Below are positions 1-8,360 of a DNA stretch of 57,579 nucleotides, in pieces. Source of the stretch: an uncultured Pseudogracilibacillus sp. (GTDB lineage Bacteria > Bacillota > Bacilli > Bacillales > Amphibacillaceae); contig CALJVC010000027.1 in NCBI GenBank assembly GCA_937974845.1, forward strand, positions 1 through 57,579, written 5' to 3'. The first letter of the stretch is position 1. Every line of letters starts with the position of its first letter. The notes below the pieces were generated by a model. It was given only the letters and a program-made list of their open reading frames with translations, was not told where the DNA came from and ran no database searches. The translations under genes and the position numbers were made by a program.

Positions 1-17
1 CCTTAGTTTATACTTAC

Positions 18-842
18 TTAATTAGTATAAACGATAAGTAAGAGACAAGCGAGTAAAAGACGGTAACTTGCAAAAGGTGTTAATTTCATTCGGTCAATGA
101 GCGAAAGAAAAAATCGGATTGATATATAGGCAAAAATAAAAGCGCTAATAAATCCAGTAATAAAAAAGGGAAGAACCTCGGGGGAAAGGAGATGCCATTT
201 TTTATATAGCGATAAGCTGCTTGCCCCAAACATAATCGGTATAGCCATAATAAATGTGAAATCCGCTGCAGCACGATGATTATATCCGAACAAGACCCCA
301 CCGGAAATAGTAGCACCGGAACGTGAGAAGCCTGGCCAAAGGGCAAGGCATTGATATAGTCCGATAAATAGTGCATCCTTATACGTCATTTGTTCAAGGG
401 AGCGACCAACCTTGGGTTGGTTTTTATCAGCCAAAAACATTAGTAAAGATCCTAAGATAAGTCCGATTATTACTGTATCTACCCGAAAAAGATACGCGTC
501 GATGATTGGCTCCAATAGAAGTCCAGCAAACATAGCGGGGATAAGTCCTACGAAGATATGAGATAAACGTAACCCATTTTTTGACTCTTTGTTTCGAGTA
601 AAACTTTCGGTAAGTAATTTTTTTAAACGTTCCCAAAAAATAAATACAACCGCTAAAACGGAACCAAATTGTATAACAACTTTAAAAGTATTCGCTAATC
701 CATGGGAACCGAGCACTAGGTAGGATTGTAATAACAAGTCGTCTACAATAATCATATGACCCGTAGAAGATACTGGGATAAATTCCGTTAATCCTTCAAC
801 AAGGCCTAAAATTAAAGAGACGAAAAAATCACGAAAGTCCAT
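18..842 (-). CDS. uppP: Undecaprenyl-diphosphatase (BacA/UppP family)
   Basis: Integral membrane phosphatase that recycles undecaprenyl diphosphate to the monophosphate carrier for peptidoglycan and teichoic acid synthesis; the family also gives bacitracin tolerance. The 274-aa protein has the family motif EGLTEFIPVSSTGH near the N-terminus and PGFSRSGATISGG in the C-terminal half, which carry the catalytic Glu, Ser, His and Arg residues, among about eight hydrophobic segments. The frame is open 15 codons further upstream, but the ATG at 842 has a strong AAAGGGGG Shine-Dalgarno sequence and gives the usual family length. It lies 61 bp downstream of spoIVFB on the same strand, where B. subtilis has rplU, so it may be read through from the spoIVF operon. 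A cell-wall gene at the end of the mre-min-spoIVF cluster is functionally coherent. Confidence 0.95.
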   Translation of the reverse strand: MDFRDFFVSLILGLVEGLTEFIPVSSTGHMIIVDDLLLQSYLVLGSHGLANTFKVVIQFGSVLAVVFIFWERLKKLLTESFTRNKESKNGLRLSHIFVGLIPAMFAGLLLEPIIDAYLFRVDTVIIGLILGSLLMFLADKNQPKVGRSLEQMTYKDALFIGLYQCLALWPGFSRSGATISGGVLFGYNHRAAADFTFIMAIPIMFGASSLSLYKKWHLLSPEVLPFFITGFISAFIFAYISIRFFLSLIDRMKLTPFASYRLLLACLLLIVYTN

Positions 843-903
843 AAAGATTCCCCCTTTGACTACTGATAATAGTCTAAGTATCAACATCCGAGTTCTTTAC
901 TAA

Positions 904-1749
904 TTATTTTTCTTTAGCTTCAAGGGCATCTTGAAGAGTAGCTTGCAGCCTTTGTTCTTTGAAATAAAAGTCTAAAGTATCCTTTTCAGAAATGTAGGTG
1001 GTGGAATCGACATAAATATGGTGATATTTGTTTCGGTAAAAGCGATTAAAAAGGTCGAGTAACCTTGTCCTGCCGGAAGCTTCGATCCTTTTAGTTGCTA
1101 AGGAACTCTCTTCTATGTAGAAGCGTTTGAGTAAAAAGCGCATAAAGGTATAAAATTCTTTTTTTCGAGCCTTGATTGCTTCAAAAAGCAAAAAAACAAG
1201 TAATAAAGTAGCTGTAAAAGTAAAAGGAAAAGAATAAAGTTGAAAAACAATTAGTAATAAAAGGCTAAGGATGGAAAAGTTAAGCATTTGTCGATAAGCT
1301 TGGCGATAAGGAAGATAATGACTTAAACTAAATAGAATAAATTTTCCTCCATCTAAAGGATATATGGGAAGTAAGTTGAAAAAGAAGACAATAAAATTGT
1401 AATAATGAATGTCTGCAACAAGGGCTGGTGGTAACAAATGAAAATAAGATAAGGTAAGGATGAAAATGTAGATAAAAAGATGTTGCAACGGGCCGAATAA
1501 AGTCACAAGGAGCTCTTCTTTTACAGGTCGTGTTCCTTGTTCATCCGTCTGCATCACCCCACCGAAAGCCCAAAATACAACCCTTTCTATCCGCCAACCA
1601 AAGAATCTTGCAGCACAGTAATGACCTAATTCATGCCAAAAAACTATGCTTAAAAGAATAAACAATTGCACGAAAGTACCTGTAAAAAAAGCAATGAGTA
1701 AAAATATCCATAACGTAGGATGAAGTTGAAATTGCCTTGCAATAGTCAT
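904..1749 (-). CDS. spoIVFB: Stage IV sporulation intramembrane metalloprotease SpoIVFB
   Basis: Site-2-type (M50) intramembrane zinc protease that cleaves pro-sigma-K in the outer forespore membrane of the mother cell. The 281-aa protein shows the zinc motif HELGH at residues 39-43 inside a hydrophobic segment and the third ligand in NLLPIYPLDGG around residue 130. The C-terminal part is a soluble CBS-like region, as in the B. subtilis enzyme. The ATG at 1749 follows AAAGGTGAT. It lies 16 bp downstream of spoIVFA, its regulatory partner, the standard two-gene operon. Identification is firm from motif, length and synteny. Confidence 0.95.
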   Translation of the reverse strand: MTIARQFQLHPTLWIFLLIAFFTGTFVQLFILLSIVFWHELGHYCAARFFGWRIERVVFWAFGGVMQTDEQGTRPVKEELLVTLFGPLQHLFIYIFILTLSYFHLLPPALVADIHYYNFIVFFFNLLPIYPLDGGKFILFSLSHYLPYRQAYRQMLNFSILSLLLLIVFQLYSFPFTFTATLLLVFLLFEAIKARKKEFYTFMRFLLKRFYIEESSLATKRIEASGRTRLLDLFNRFYRNKYHHIYVDSTTYISEKDTLDFYFKEQRLQATLQDALEAKEK

Positions 1750-1765
1750 GGAGCTATATCACCTT

Positions 1766-2554
1766 TTACTTTTCGTTTTCAATGGTTGTTTTCCCATCTA
1801 CATTAATAATATCTATCGGGTCCACATAACCATTTTGTTTTTCAATAGAAAAGAAAAAACTTTCTCTAGTTTCTTCTGGATTTACTCTGCCAATGATTTC
1901 ATTAGGAGAAACTCTTTGAAATAAATGAACATGAATATCGCTTAATTTACCATAGGTCGTCACTGAACGGTCCGGATGTTGAACTTTTATCGTTCGATCC
2001 ATTTCCTTAGTCTTTCCAGCAAAAATCACAATTCCTTGTTCTACCGCTCTAACTTCTCTTTCTCCTGTAGGCATTATTTCTACGCCTGTTCCATTTACGT
2101 GAAAGCTTTCGATGACTTCACCAACAACTGGGACAATTAAACCATGGTCTGATAAGGTTGGAGTTGTATATTTTGGAGTAAGAGCGATGGGTTCACCCAA
2201 ACTTTCTACATACCAATCGTATACAGTAGCAAAGGGAAAGGGTTCTGTTAAAGCTCCTTCTAATAATTTCTTCGGCTTGTCTAGCAGTGACCACTCACTT
2301 TGGAAAACAAAAGCAGTAAAAGCGATAAACATTAGGGCACCGAAAAATTGAATAAAAACAGAAGTGACATTAGACCTGTCTTTTTTCTTTTTCTTCGATA
2401 GCTCATTTTGATAGAGGGGCTCGGTATGAAAGCCATGCCGTTCTTCGTCCGTAATTATTTCCGGTCGAACAAAGGAGATAGGCTCCCTTTTAGACTGACG
2501 CTCTTTTTTCCTTTGACGAATAGATTGACGTATCCTTTCAACTTCTTTATTCAA
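1766..2554 (-). CDS. spoIVFA: SpoIVFB regulator SpoIVFA (degenerate M23/LytM domain)
   Basis: Membrane protein that holds SpoIVFB in an inactive complex with BofA until a forespore signal arrives. The 262-aa protein has a charged N-terminal cytoplasmic part, one membrane segment around residues 65-85 and an extracellular C-terminal domain of LytM/M23 type. The usual metal ligands of M23 peptidases are not visible: the family YGHLS segment reads YGKLSDI, which fits a regulator rather than an enzyme. The gene starts after the mreBCD-minCD terminator, so it needs its own promoter. The minus strand carries CATATAAT at 2578-2585, close to a sigma-E -10 element (CATACAAT), but the -35 is poor, so this is only suggestive. 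Confidence 0.92.
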   Translation of the reverse strand: MNKEVERIRQSIRQRKKERQSKREPISFVRPEIITDEERHGFHTEPLYQNELSKKKKKDRSNVTSVFIQFFGALMFIAFTAFVFQSEWSLLDKPKKLLEGALTEPFPFATVYDWYVESLGEPIALTPKYTTPTLSDHGLIVPVVGEVIESFHVNGTGVEIMPTGEREVRAVEQGIVIFAGKTKEMDRTIKVQHPDRSVTTYGKLSDIHVHLFQRVSPNEIIGRVNPEETRESFFFSIEKQNGYVDPIDIINVDGKTTIENEK

Positions 2555-2679
2555 TGATTCTCCCTCCCGTCTAATGCATTATATGTCCTATAAGGACAAG
2601 TTAGACCTAGAGAAGAAGACTAGAAAATTAAGCTAAAATACAAGTTTTTTATCTGTGATTTCAAAATAATATAATAAAA

Positions 2680-2729
2680 AAATCCTTTTTATATAAACGA
2701 AAGATTCTCCGTCTACATAAAAAGGATTT
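2680..2729 (-). terminator. Rho-independent terminator after minD
   Basis: Arms AAATCCTTTTTAT and ATAAAAAGGATTT pair over about 13 bp and, read on the minus strand, are followed by a run of seven T. It closes the mreBCD-minCD operon and separates it from spoIVFA. Confidence 0.85.
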
Positions 2730-2764
2730 ATAAACTTAGAAATGCTTGAACAAAGATAGATTTA

Positions 2765-3565
2765 TTATGTACGAAAACCGAAAAACCGTTTTACACGGTC
2801 AAATACACCAAGTTCTTCGTCGAAGGATTGTAAAGGAACTGATTCTCCTAGAATCCGTCGTGCTATATTCCGATAAGCAATGGAAGCTTTGTTATCAGGA
2901 TTAACGACTACCGGCGTTCCCTCATTCGAAGCCTTTATTACTTCATCGCTATCAATAACGATGCCTAATAAGTCTATCGATAAAATTTGTAAAATTTGAT
3001 CCACATCCAACATATCGCCCGTTTCCATCATATGATTGCGGATTCGATTAATTACTAAACGGGGGCGATCCATACCCTCTTCTTGCTCTAGTAAACCGAT
3101 AATACGGTCTGCATCACGGACGCTTGTCTTCTCAGGTGTCGTCACGACAATTGCCTTGTCTGCCCCAGCGATTGCATTTTGAAAACCTTGTTCTATACCG
3201 GCAGGGCAATCGATCAGAATATAATCATAGTCCTGTTTTAAGCTAGTAACGATTTCAATCATACCTTCTCGGGTAATCGCTGACTTATCCTCCGTTTGTG
3301 AGGCTGGAAGCAGGGATAATGTTTCAAAACGTTTATCTAAGACTAAAGCCTGTTTTAAGTCACACTTCCCTTCAATTACATCGACAATATCATAAATAAT
3401 GCGATTTTCTAATCCCATAATGACATCTAAATTCCGTAAACCAATATCGGTATCAACAAGACAAACCTTATTTCCCATTAACGCTAAGGCTGTGCCAATA
3501 TTGGCAGTGGTAGTAGATTTTCCTACGCCACCTTTTCCAGAAGTTATCACTATTGCCTCACCCAT
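2765..3565 (-). CDS. minD: Septum site-determining ATPase MinD
   Basis: ParA/MinD-family ATPase that recruits MinC to the membrane and blocks polar division. The 266-aa protein begins with the deviant Walker A motif KGGVGKST at residues 11-18, including the signature first lysine. It ends in the amphipathic membrane-targeting helix around FDRVKRFFGF. The start overlaps the end of minC by 8 bp, so the two are translationally coupled. Length and motifs match the Bacillus protein. Confidence 0.97.
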   Translation of the reverse strand: MGEAIVITSGKGGVGKSTTTANIGTALALMGNKVCLVDTDIGLRNLDVIMGLENRIIYDIVDVIEGKCDLKQALVLDKRFETLSLLPASQTEDKSAITREGMIEIVTSLKQDYDYILIDCPAGIEQGFQNAIAGADKAIVVTTPEKTSVRDADRIIGLLEQEEGMDRPRLVINRIRNHMMETGDMLDVDQILQILSIDLLGIVIDSDEVIKASNEGTPVVVNPDNKASIAYRNIARRILGESVPLQSFDEELGVFDRVKRFFGFRT

Positions 3566-4247
3566 AGAGGATTCTCCTTTCTAAATTGCGTAATTCTTTC
3601 CGAATATAAGGTAGTACTTGTAGTCGATCGATAATAATCTGTTGCTTCTCCCCATCTAAATACCCACATTCCATATATACACCGTCGGATTCGTATTCGG
3701 GAGCTCGACTAAAATACTTACCGATGCGCAACTGGGAAGGATTCATATAGGAAGCGACGATAACCGCCTGCTCATCTCCTTTAAAACCAGCATGGGCGAT
3801 GCCATGTAACTGACCCATTATGAAAATGTTCCCCGTCGCTCGAACTTCACCACCAGGATTGACGTCTCCAATTAGCAACAAATCCCCAGTAATATCCAAA
3901 ACTTGACCAGAGCGGACGATTTGGTTGACTAATTTAATTTCCGTTCTATCTAGTAAAAGCTGTGCCTTATGCTTCGAAATAACTTCAGAATCAAAGCGTT
4001 CAACGTAGAAACGATTCGTCCCTTCTACTAACTCAACTAATCTAGCTTTTTGTTCCTGTTTGAGAAAACGATAGCCTAGCTTAATAACTACAGATACGAG
4101 CTGATCATGATGGCCATTGATTTGATCCTGGGACAACTTTTCGGATAGTTCGTCTAGTACTTCATCAAAAAAGCCTTCATCATCCAACTCAAAAACGAAT
4201 CCTTCTGCCGTGCCTTTTATTGTTACTAATTGTTTTTCCTTATGCAT
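3558..4247 (-). CDS. minC: Septum site-determining protein MinC
   Basis: FtsZ polymerisation inhibitor recruited by MinD. The 229-aa protein has an N-terminal MinC_N-type domain and a C-terminal beta-helix domain with the typical glycine-rich turns (GDLLLIGDVNPGGEVRATGN, around residues 120-140) that bind MinD. It lies between mreD and minD as in Bacillus, 39 bp after mreD and overlapping minD. Confidence 0.95.
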   Translation of the reverse strand: MHKEKQLVTIKGTAEGFVFELDDEGFFDEVLDELSEKLSQDQINGHHDQLVSVVIKLGYRFLKQEQKARLVELVEGTNRFYVERFDSEVISKHKAQLLLDRTEIKLVNQIVRSGQVLDITGDLLLIGDVNPGGEVRATGNIFIMGQLHGIAHAGFKGDEQAVIVASYMNPSQLRIGKYFSRAPEYESDGVYMECGYLDGEKQQIIIDRLQVLPYIRKELRNLERRILYG

Positions 4248-4286
4248 ATGACCACCTCGTATAGTAAACGAACTACCTTTCTTAAA

Positions 4287-4811
4287 CTAAAGTTCTTCTT
4301 CCTCCGTCCACTCTAACAGCTTCCGAGTAGGTAGATAAATGATTATTAAAAATAGTAAGTTAGCTCCAATGGTAGGTAAATATCGATAAAGTATAAAGTT
4401 GTTAAAGGACATCGTCGGAACACCGATAAAGGAATAAATTGATAGTAAGCCTAACTCCATCACGGTAATCGTCAGAAAAGTAATAATCCATAGCACCCAA
4501 AAGTTGGCCTGTAAGAAACGATTCAATAGTTGGCCCGTATACACCGACAAGGCTAACATAAACATATAGACGCCTAATACACCGGTATAAACAATATCAG
4601 TCATTAAACCGAAAACGACGGCGAAAGTTATAGGCATTGTCGCATCGTGTTGATATGAAAAACTAACCACAATCGTTAAAAATACTAATAACCAATGAGG
4701 GGTTAAGTAAAACTCCGATAGTTTTATAAAAGGAGGTAATAGCTCCATCGCCACCCCTTCAATTGCCAACAAAAATAACATCGTTAATGAAATTGTGACT
4801 AGCCGTTTCAT
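4287..4811 (-). CDS. mreD: Rod shape-determining protein MreD
   Basis: Small integral membrane subunit of the elongasome. The 174-aa sequence is almost entirely hydrophobic with five or six membrane segments and the conserved run LTPHWLLVFL near residue 38. Its ATG overlaps the mreC stop by 4 bp. MreD homologues are poorly conserved, so the call rests on length, hydrophobicity and operon position between mreC and minC. Confidence 0.93.
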   Translation of the reverse strand: MKRLVTISLTMLFLLAIEGVAMELLPPFIKLSEFYLTPHWLLVFLTIVVSFSYQHDATMPITFAVVFGLMTDIVYTGVLGVYMFMLALSVYTGQLLNRFLQANFWVLWIITFLTITVMELGLLSIYSFIGVPTMSFNNFILYRYLPTIGANLLFLIIIYLPTRKLLEWTEEEEL

Positions 4812-5713
4812 TGGTCATCCTCTTCATCTTCAGCAATTTCTACCGGTTGCAACATCTCATCCTCCGAAATCGTTTCTAGACTTCGTTTCACGACGATTAC
4901 CTCATTGATATTCGTTAAATCCGCTGCAGGCTTAACGTAAGCAATCTTTGTCAAGCCATATTGGTCTGGTTTCACATCATCGATCGTTCCAATCAATAAA
5001 CCTGAAGGAAACATACCACCCATACTAGAGGAGAGAACCGGGTCTCCTTCTTTTATTTTACTACCGGTATCATCGATAATTCTAAAAAGTAGCATTCCTT
5101 TATCTTTATCATACCCTTCAATAAGTCCGAAAACATCCTTTCCCTTTTTCGGACTTACAACGGCGGACATTCGGTTCATTTGGTCAAAACTCGTGATTAA
5201 TTGAACCGTTGAAGTAAAGTTGGATACGCTCTTTACCTTTCCGACGATTCCTTCCCCTGTAATCACCGCCATATTTTTTTCAATACCATGTTGCTTTCCT
5301 TGGTTTATAATTACTTGGTCAATCCACCGTTCCGGAGAACGGGCGATTACCGTTCCTAAAATCGGCTCATAGTCCCGAGGAGAATCAAGTAGGTTTACTA
5401 GTTGTCGCAGGCTCTCGTTTTCCTTTTCCAGCTCTTGAACCTCATATACTAAGGTTTTATATTCAGCAATTTTTTCACGTAATAGCTTGTTTTCTTCATA
5501 GGTTTGACGGATATCACTAATGCCATCAACTACACCTGTCACGAAGGTAATCGGTTGGAAGACGATATGTTGCAACCAACCGACCGAATCCATCACGAAC
5601 ATTTCAATTTTAGAAGGCTCATTTTTATTTGTTAAGGAGTATCCAATTAAACTACCTAGCAATATAAGACCGATTAATATGACAAATAAGGACTTGCGCT
5701 TGAAAAACTGCAT
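4808..5713 (-). CDS. mreC: Rod shape-determining protein MreC
   Basis: Bitopic membrane protein linking MreB filaments to the periplasmic-side peptidoglycan synthases. The 301-aa protein has one N-terminal membrane helix (about residues 8-26), a coiled coil (about 65-105: EENKLLREKIAEYK, QELEKENESLRQLV) and the two-barrel C-terminal MreC domain with the typical GIVGKVKSVS and LLIGTIDDV segments. It ends in an acidic tail. It follows mreB after 12 bp. Confidence 0.96.
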   Translation of the reverse strand: MQFFKRKSLFVILIGLILLGSLIGYSLTNKNEPSKIEMFVMDSVGWLQHIVFQPITFVTGVVDGISDIRQTYEENKLLREKIAEYKTLVYEVQELEKENESLRQLVNLLDSPRDYEPILGTVIARSPERWIDQVIINQGKQHGIEKNMAVITGEGIVGKVKSVSNFTSTVQLITSFDQMNRMSAVVSPKKGKDVFGLIEGYDKDKGMLLFRIIDDTGSKIKEGDPVLSSSMGGMFPSGLLIGTIDDVKPDQYGLTKIAYVKPAADLTNINEVIVVKRSLETISEDEMLQPVEIAEDEEDDQ

Positions 5714-5725
5714 AAAAACACCCGC

Positions 5726-6769
5726 TTAATCTATGGTTGTTCGAGAGGAAACATTCGGATTATTGCGGAAATGTTGGATATACTCTAAAGACTTTCCAGT
5801 ACCTATTGCCACACTCTCTAACGGGTTATCTGTTACAAATACTGGAACATCCGTCGATTCACTAATTACTTTATCGATGGAATGTAAAAGTGCCCCGCCA
5901 CCTGTTAAGACAATGCCTCGATCCATGACATCGGCTGATAATTCTGGTGGTGTTTTTTCTAAAGTTGTTTTAACAGCAGAAATAATCTTTTGTATCACTT
6001 CCTGCAAGGCCTCCGTGATTTCTTCTTCCGTAATTGTAATTGTCTCTGGTAACCCGGTAAGTAAGTTACGGCCACGAATATCTATTTCTCTTCCTTCTTT
6101 AGTTGGCATAGCGGAACCGATCTCTACTTTCACTTGTTCAGCTGTACGTTCCCCAATCATTAAATTGTACGTCTGGCGAATGTAATGGCTAATTGCTTGG
6201 TCCATTTTATTTCCGGCTTCATTAATAGAATTACTTGTAACGATACCTCCTAAAGAAATAACCGCTACTTCGGTAGTACCTCCACCAATATCAACAACCA
6301 TACTACCGGTCGGTTCCCAGACAGGCAGGTCAGCTCCAAGGGCTGCCGCAAAGGGTTCCGGAATTGGAAAAGCTTCCTTAGCCCCAGCTACCTTAGTAGC
6401 GTCAACGACTGCTCGTTCTTCGACCTTTGTAATACCGGATGGAACACAAACAACAACACTCGGCTTCGTTGTGAAAAAGCCACCCCGTTTCTTCTTTGCT
6501 TGTTGTAAATAATATTTCATCATGGCTGCTGTCGTATCATAATCGGCGATAACTCCATCCTGCATTGGTCGTACAACGGTGATTGAGCCAGGTGTCCGAC
6601 CAATCATATTTCTTGCTTCATTTCCAACTGCTACAATGTCCCCGGTTTCATTATTTATAGCTACAACCGTAGGTTCGTTAACGATAACTCCTTTATTTCG
6701 TAAGAAAACAAGCGTATTTGCAGTACCTAAATCTATCCCTAAACTATTCGCTAAACCAAACTTTGACAA
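5726..6769 (-). CDS. mreB: Rod shape-determining actin homologue MreB
   Basis: Actin-like ATPase forming membrane-bound filaments that orient lateral wall synthesis. The 347-aa protein has the phosphate-1 loop GIDLGTANT near residue 12, the phosphate-2 motif VDIGGGTTEVAV near residue 160 and the adenosine motif VLTGGGALL near residue 285. The start codon is TTG, preceded by AAAGGGAG at a suitable distance. It is the first gene of the mreB-mreC-mreD-minC-minD operon. In B. subtilis radC lies directly upstream; here radC is about 11 kb away. Confidence 0.97.
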   Translation of the reverse strand: MSKFGLANSLGIDLGTANTLVFLRNKGVIVNEPTVVAINNETGDIVAVGNEARNMIGRTPGSITVVRPMQDGVIADYDTTAAMMKYYLQQAKKKRGGFFTTKPSVVVCVPSGITKVEERAVVDATKVAGAKEAFPIPEPFAAALGADLPVWEPTGSMVVDIGGGTTEVAVISLGGIVTSNSINEAGNKMDQAISHYIRQTYNLMIGERTAEQVKVEIGSAMPTKEGREIDIRGRNLLTGLPETITITEEEITEALQEVIQKIISAVKTTLEKTPPELSADVMDRGIVLTGGGALLHSIDKVISESTDVPVFVTDNPLESVAIGTGKSLEYIQHFRNNPNVSSRTTID

Positions 6770-6876
6770 GTCAAATCTCCCTTTCCTAAAACGGATTGAT
6801 GTATGATAGTATGTTTCCGAAATTTTAATTTATAAAAATATTTTCCCAAATTCCATTGTATGCGCTCGAAAAAGAA

Positions 6877-6912
6877 AGCACCATTTTTCTACTTATATGG
6901 AAATATGGTGCT
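6877..6912 (-). terminator. Hairpin with T-rich tail in the mreB leader
   Basis: AGCACCAT and ATGGTGCT form a perfect 8-bp stem, extended by TTTC/GGAAA pairing. Read on the minus strand the stem is followed by TTCTTTTT. It lies about 107 bp upstream of the mreB start with no minus-strand gene before it, so it could be a leader attenuator rather than an operon end. Confidence 0.5.
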
Positions 6913-7147
6913 AGTACCTATCTTCTCATTCATTATACTGAAACTAACGAAAAAAGAACAGAATTTTTATAGTTTACACAAAGCTTTTAACAAATACTTT
7001 TTTAAATGCAAAAAGTGCTAAATTCTTTAGTTTTCACCTATTTAAAGCATAATATACATTTTACTCTAATTATAGCTTATTTTCAACATGAATAAAGAAG
7101 GAAGGCTCGGTTAGACTAAGATTGAACATTCACCCCTAAACAAATAT

Positions 7148-7182
7148 CTCCTCTTCCTTGCCATTCTCTGGCGAAAGAGGAG
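7148..7182 (+). repeat. Hairpin upstream of the DUF378 gene
   Basis: CTCCTCTT and AAGAGGAG form an 8-bp outer stem with an inner GCCA/TGGC pairing. No T-run follows, so it is not a terminator. It lies about 95 bp before the DUF378 start and may be an RNA leader structure or an operator. Confidence 0.4.
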
Positions 7183-7275
7183 GTTCGTCTGATACAGATT
7201 CATTTTTGAAGGTAAGGCATCCTCTGACAAGCATGGGATTAAAGCAAAGTATTATAACATAAGGAAGTGTTCATC

Positions 7276-7590
7276 ATGTTTAACTATTTTATCTTAACTT
7301 TAATGATTATTGGTGCCCTAAATTGGGGACTAATCGGTTTATTTTCCTTCGATTTAGTAGCCTTTATTTTCAATGGGCAAACTAGCTTTTTAGCTCGAAC
7401 TATCTACACCTTGGTCGGACTAAGTGGCTTATATGCAATTTCTTTCTTCGTTACAGGTTTACAACCAGCAAAAAAAGACCATATAAGTACTATAGAAGGC
7501 TTAAACTATTCAACAGAATTTAGCGATGAATTACACGATCCACGAATAACAAAAAACCGCAAACGAAAGAAAAGAAATAAACAAAAGTAA
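7276..7590 (+). CDS. DUF378 small membrane protein
   Basis: Predicted 104-aa membrane protein of the DUF378 type. It begins with ALNWGLIGLFSFDLVAFIF, the family hallmark (NWGL plus FDLV), followed by a second hydrophobic segment (TIYTLVGLSGLYAISFF). A basic, Lys/Arg-rich tail ends the protein and is likely cytoplasmic. The ATG at 7276 is preceded by AAGGAAGTG, which decides against the in-frame GTG nine bases upstream. Its function is unknown. It is followed by a YugN-like gene after 35 bp, probably as an operon. Confidence 0.85.
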   Translation: MFNYFILTLMIIGALNWGLIGLFSFDLVAFIFNGQTSFLARTIYTLVGLSGLYAISFFVTGLQPAKKDHISTIEGLNYSTEFSDELHDPRITKNRKRKKRNKQK

Positions 7591-7625
7591 CAATTCCTTA
7601 ATACAGTAGAAATGGGGTGATGGAT

Positions 7626-8042
7626 ATGATAAGACTACAATCAGCAATCGAAGGTAAACGAGGATATTTTGGAACCTTACAAGATGAATTTAGGCAACAC
7701 GGATTTTGTCTTTGCGGTGCATGGGAATATGACCGTGGAAAATTCGATGCTAAACTATGGCAAGAGGATGAAGAAACAATTTACTTACGAATCCCCTTCA
7801 CTGTTTTAAAGGGTGAATTAGATCGAAGCGATGCCTTACTTGAGTTTCGAACTCCTTATATTATCAAGCATGTCGTTAATCTTGGGCTCGAGTGGGATGA
7901 AGATGCAGTATTCAGTGTTGTAGGATTAAGTCAATTCCAACCACCTTTAGATAAGGATGGTAAGATTAACGATAAAGAAGAATGGAAACAATATGGAGAG
8001 TCAATCCTAGAAGACATGCTTTACCGAGTAAGTTTACATTAA
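7626..8042 (+). CDS. yugN: YugN-like family protein
   Basis: Cytosolic protein of 138 aa resembling Bacillus YugN, a family of unknown function. Recognisable features are GAWEYDRGKFDAKL around residue 30 and FRTPYIIKHVVNLGLE in the middle of the protein. The ATG at 7626 has GGGGTG six bases upstream and is preferred to the in-frame GTG/ATG at 7617/7620. It is probably co-transcribed with the DUF378 gene and is followed by the large inverted repeat at 8050-8148. Confidence 0.8.
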   Translation: MIRLQSAIEGKRGYFGTLQDEFRQHGFCLCGAWEYDRGKFDAKLWQEDEETIYLRIPFTVLKGELDRSDALLEFRTPYIIKHVVNLGLEWDEDAVFSVVGLSQFQPPLDKDGKINDKEEWKQYGESILEDMLYRVSLH

Positions 8043-8049
8043 AAAATAT

Positions 8050-8148
8050 AAGGTATATCGTTCCTTGTAGTGTCCAAGACACTACTACCTTCTGAATGAA
8101 TCTTTGGGGTAGATAATGGAGAAGGATGGAAAGGGAACGATATACCTT
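8050..8148. repeat. Branched inverted repeat between yugN and tenA
   Basis: A perfect 15-bp outer stem (AAGGTATATCGTTCC at 8050-8064 with its complement at 8134-8148) encloses a perfect 7-bp hairpin (GTAGTGT/ACACTAC, 8067-8085, loop CCAAG) and a weaker CCTTC/GAAGG arm. This predicts a three-way junction. On the minus strand it runs into TATATTTTTT, so it could terminate tenA transcription. It is more elaborate than an ordinary terminator and may be a structured RNA or a short palindromic repeat element. Confidence 0.7.
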
Positions 8149-8360
8149 CTTCATAACATCAAAAGAGGTTTGGAAACGAGCTTACATGTTCATCATTAAT
8201 ATAAGGCATGGTTAAAAAATAAAGAAACCCCATCGATTCATTCGCAATACCTTGTTAACTACCGGTCAGTTACCTCCTTAACGTAACAAAGCCGGCGTTG
8301 TAGGTATAATTATGGAAAGGGAGAAAGGTTTATGTCCTACTCCCGTTACACACAGTATGC
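8149..8360. other. Non-coding stretch between the branched repeat and tenA
   Basis: About 210 bp. The minus strand contains an AAGGAGGT Shine-Dalgarno-like sequence near 8275, but the ATG that follows opens a frame of only a few codons. I see nothing else that can be supported. Confidence 0.4.

Larger units (their letters stand above)
6770..7275. other. Divergent intergenic region mreB / DUF378 gene
   Basis: About 500 bp, AT-rich, with no convincing ORF. It must hold the mreB promoter (minus) and the promoter of the DUF378 gene (plus). Two hairpins are visible: 6877-6912 on the mreB side and 7148-7182 on the DUF378 side, described separately. I could not assign promoter elements with confidence. 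Confidence 0.5.
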
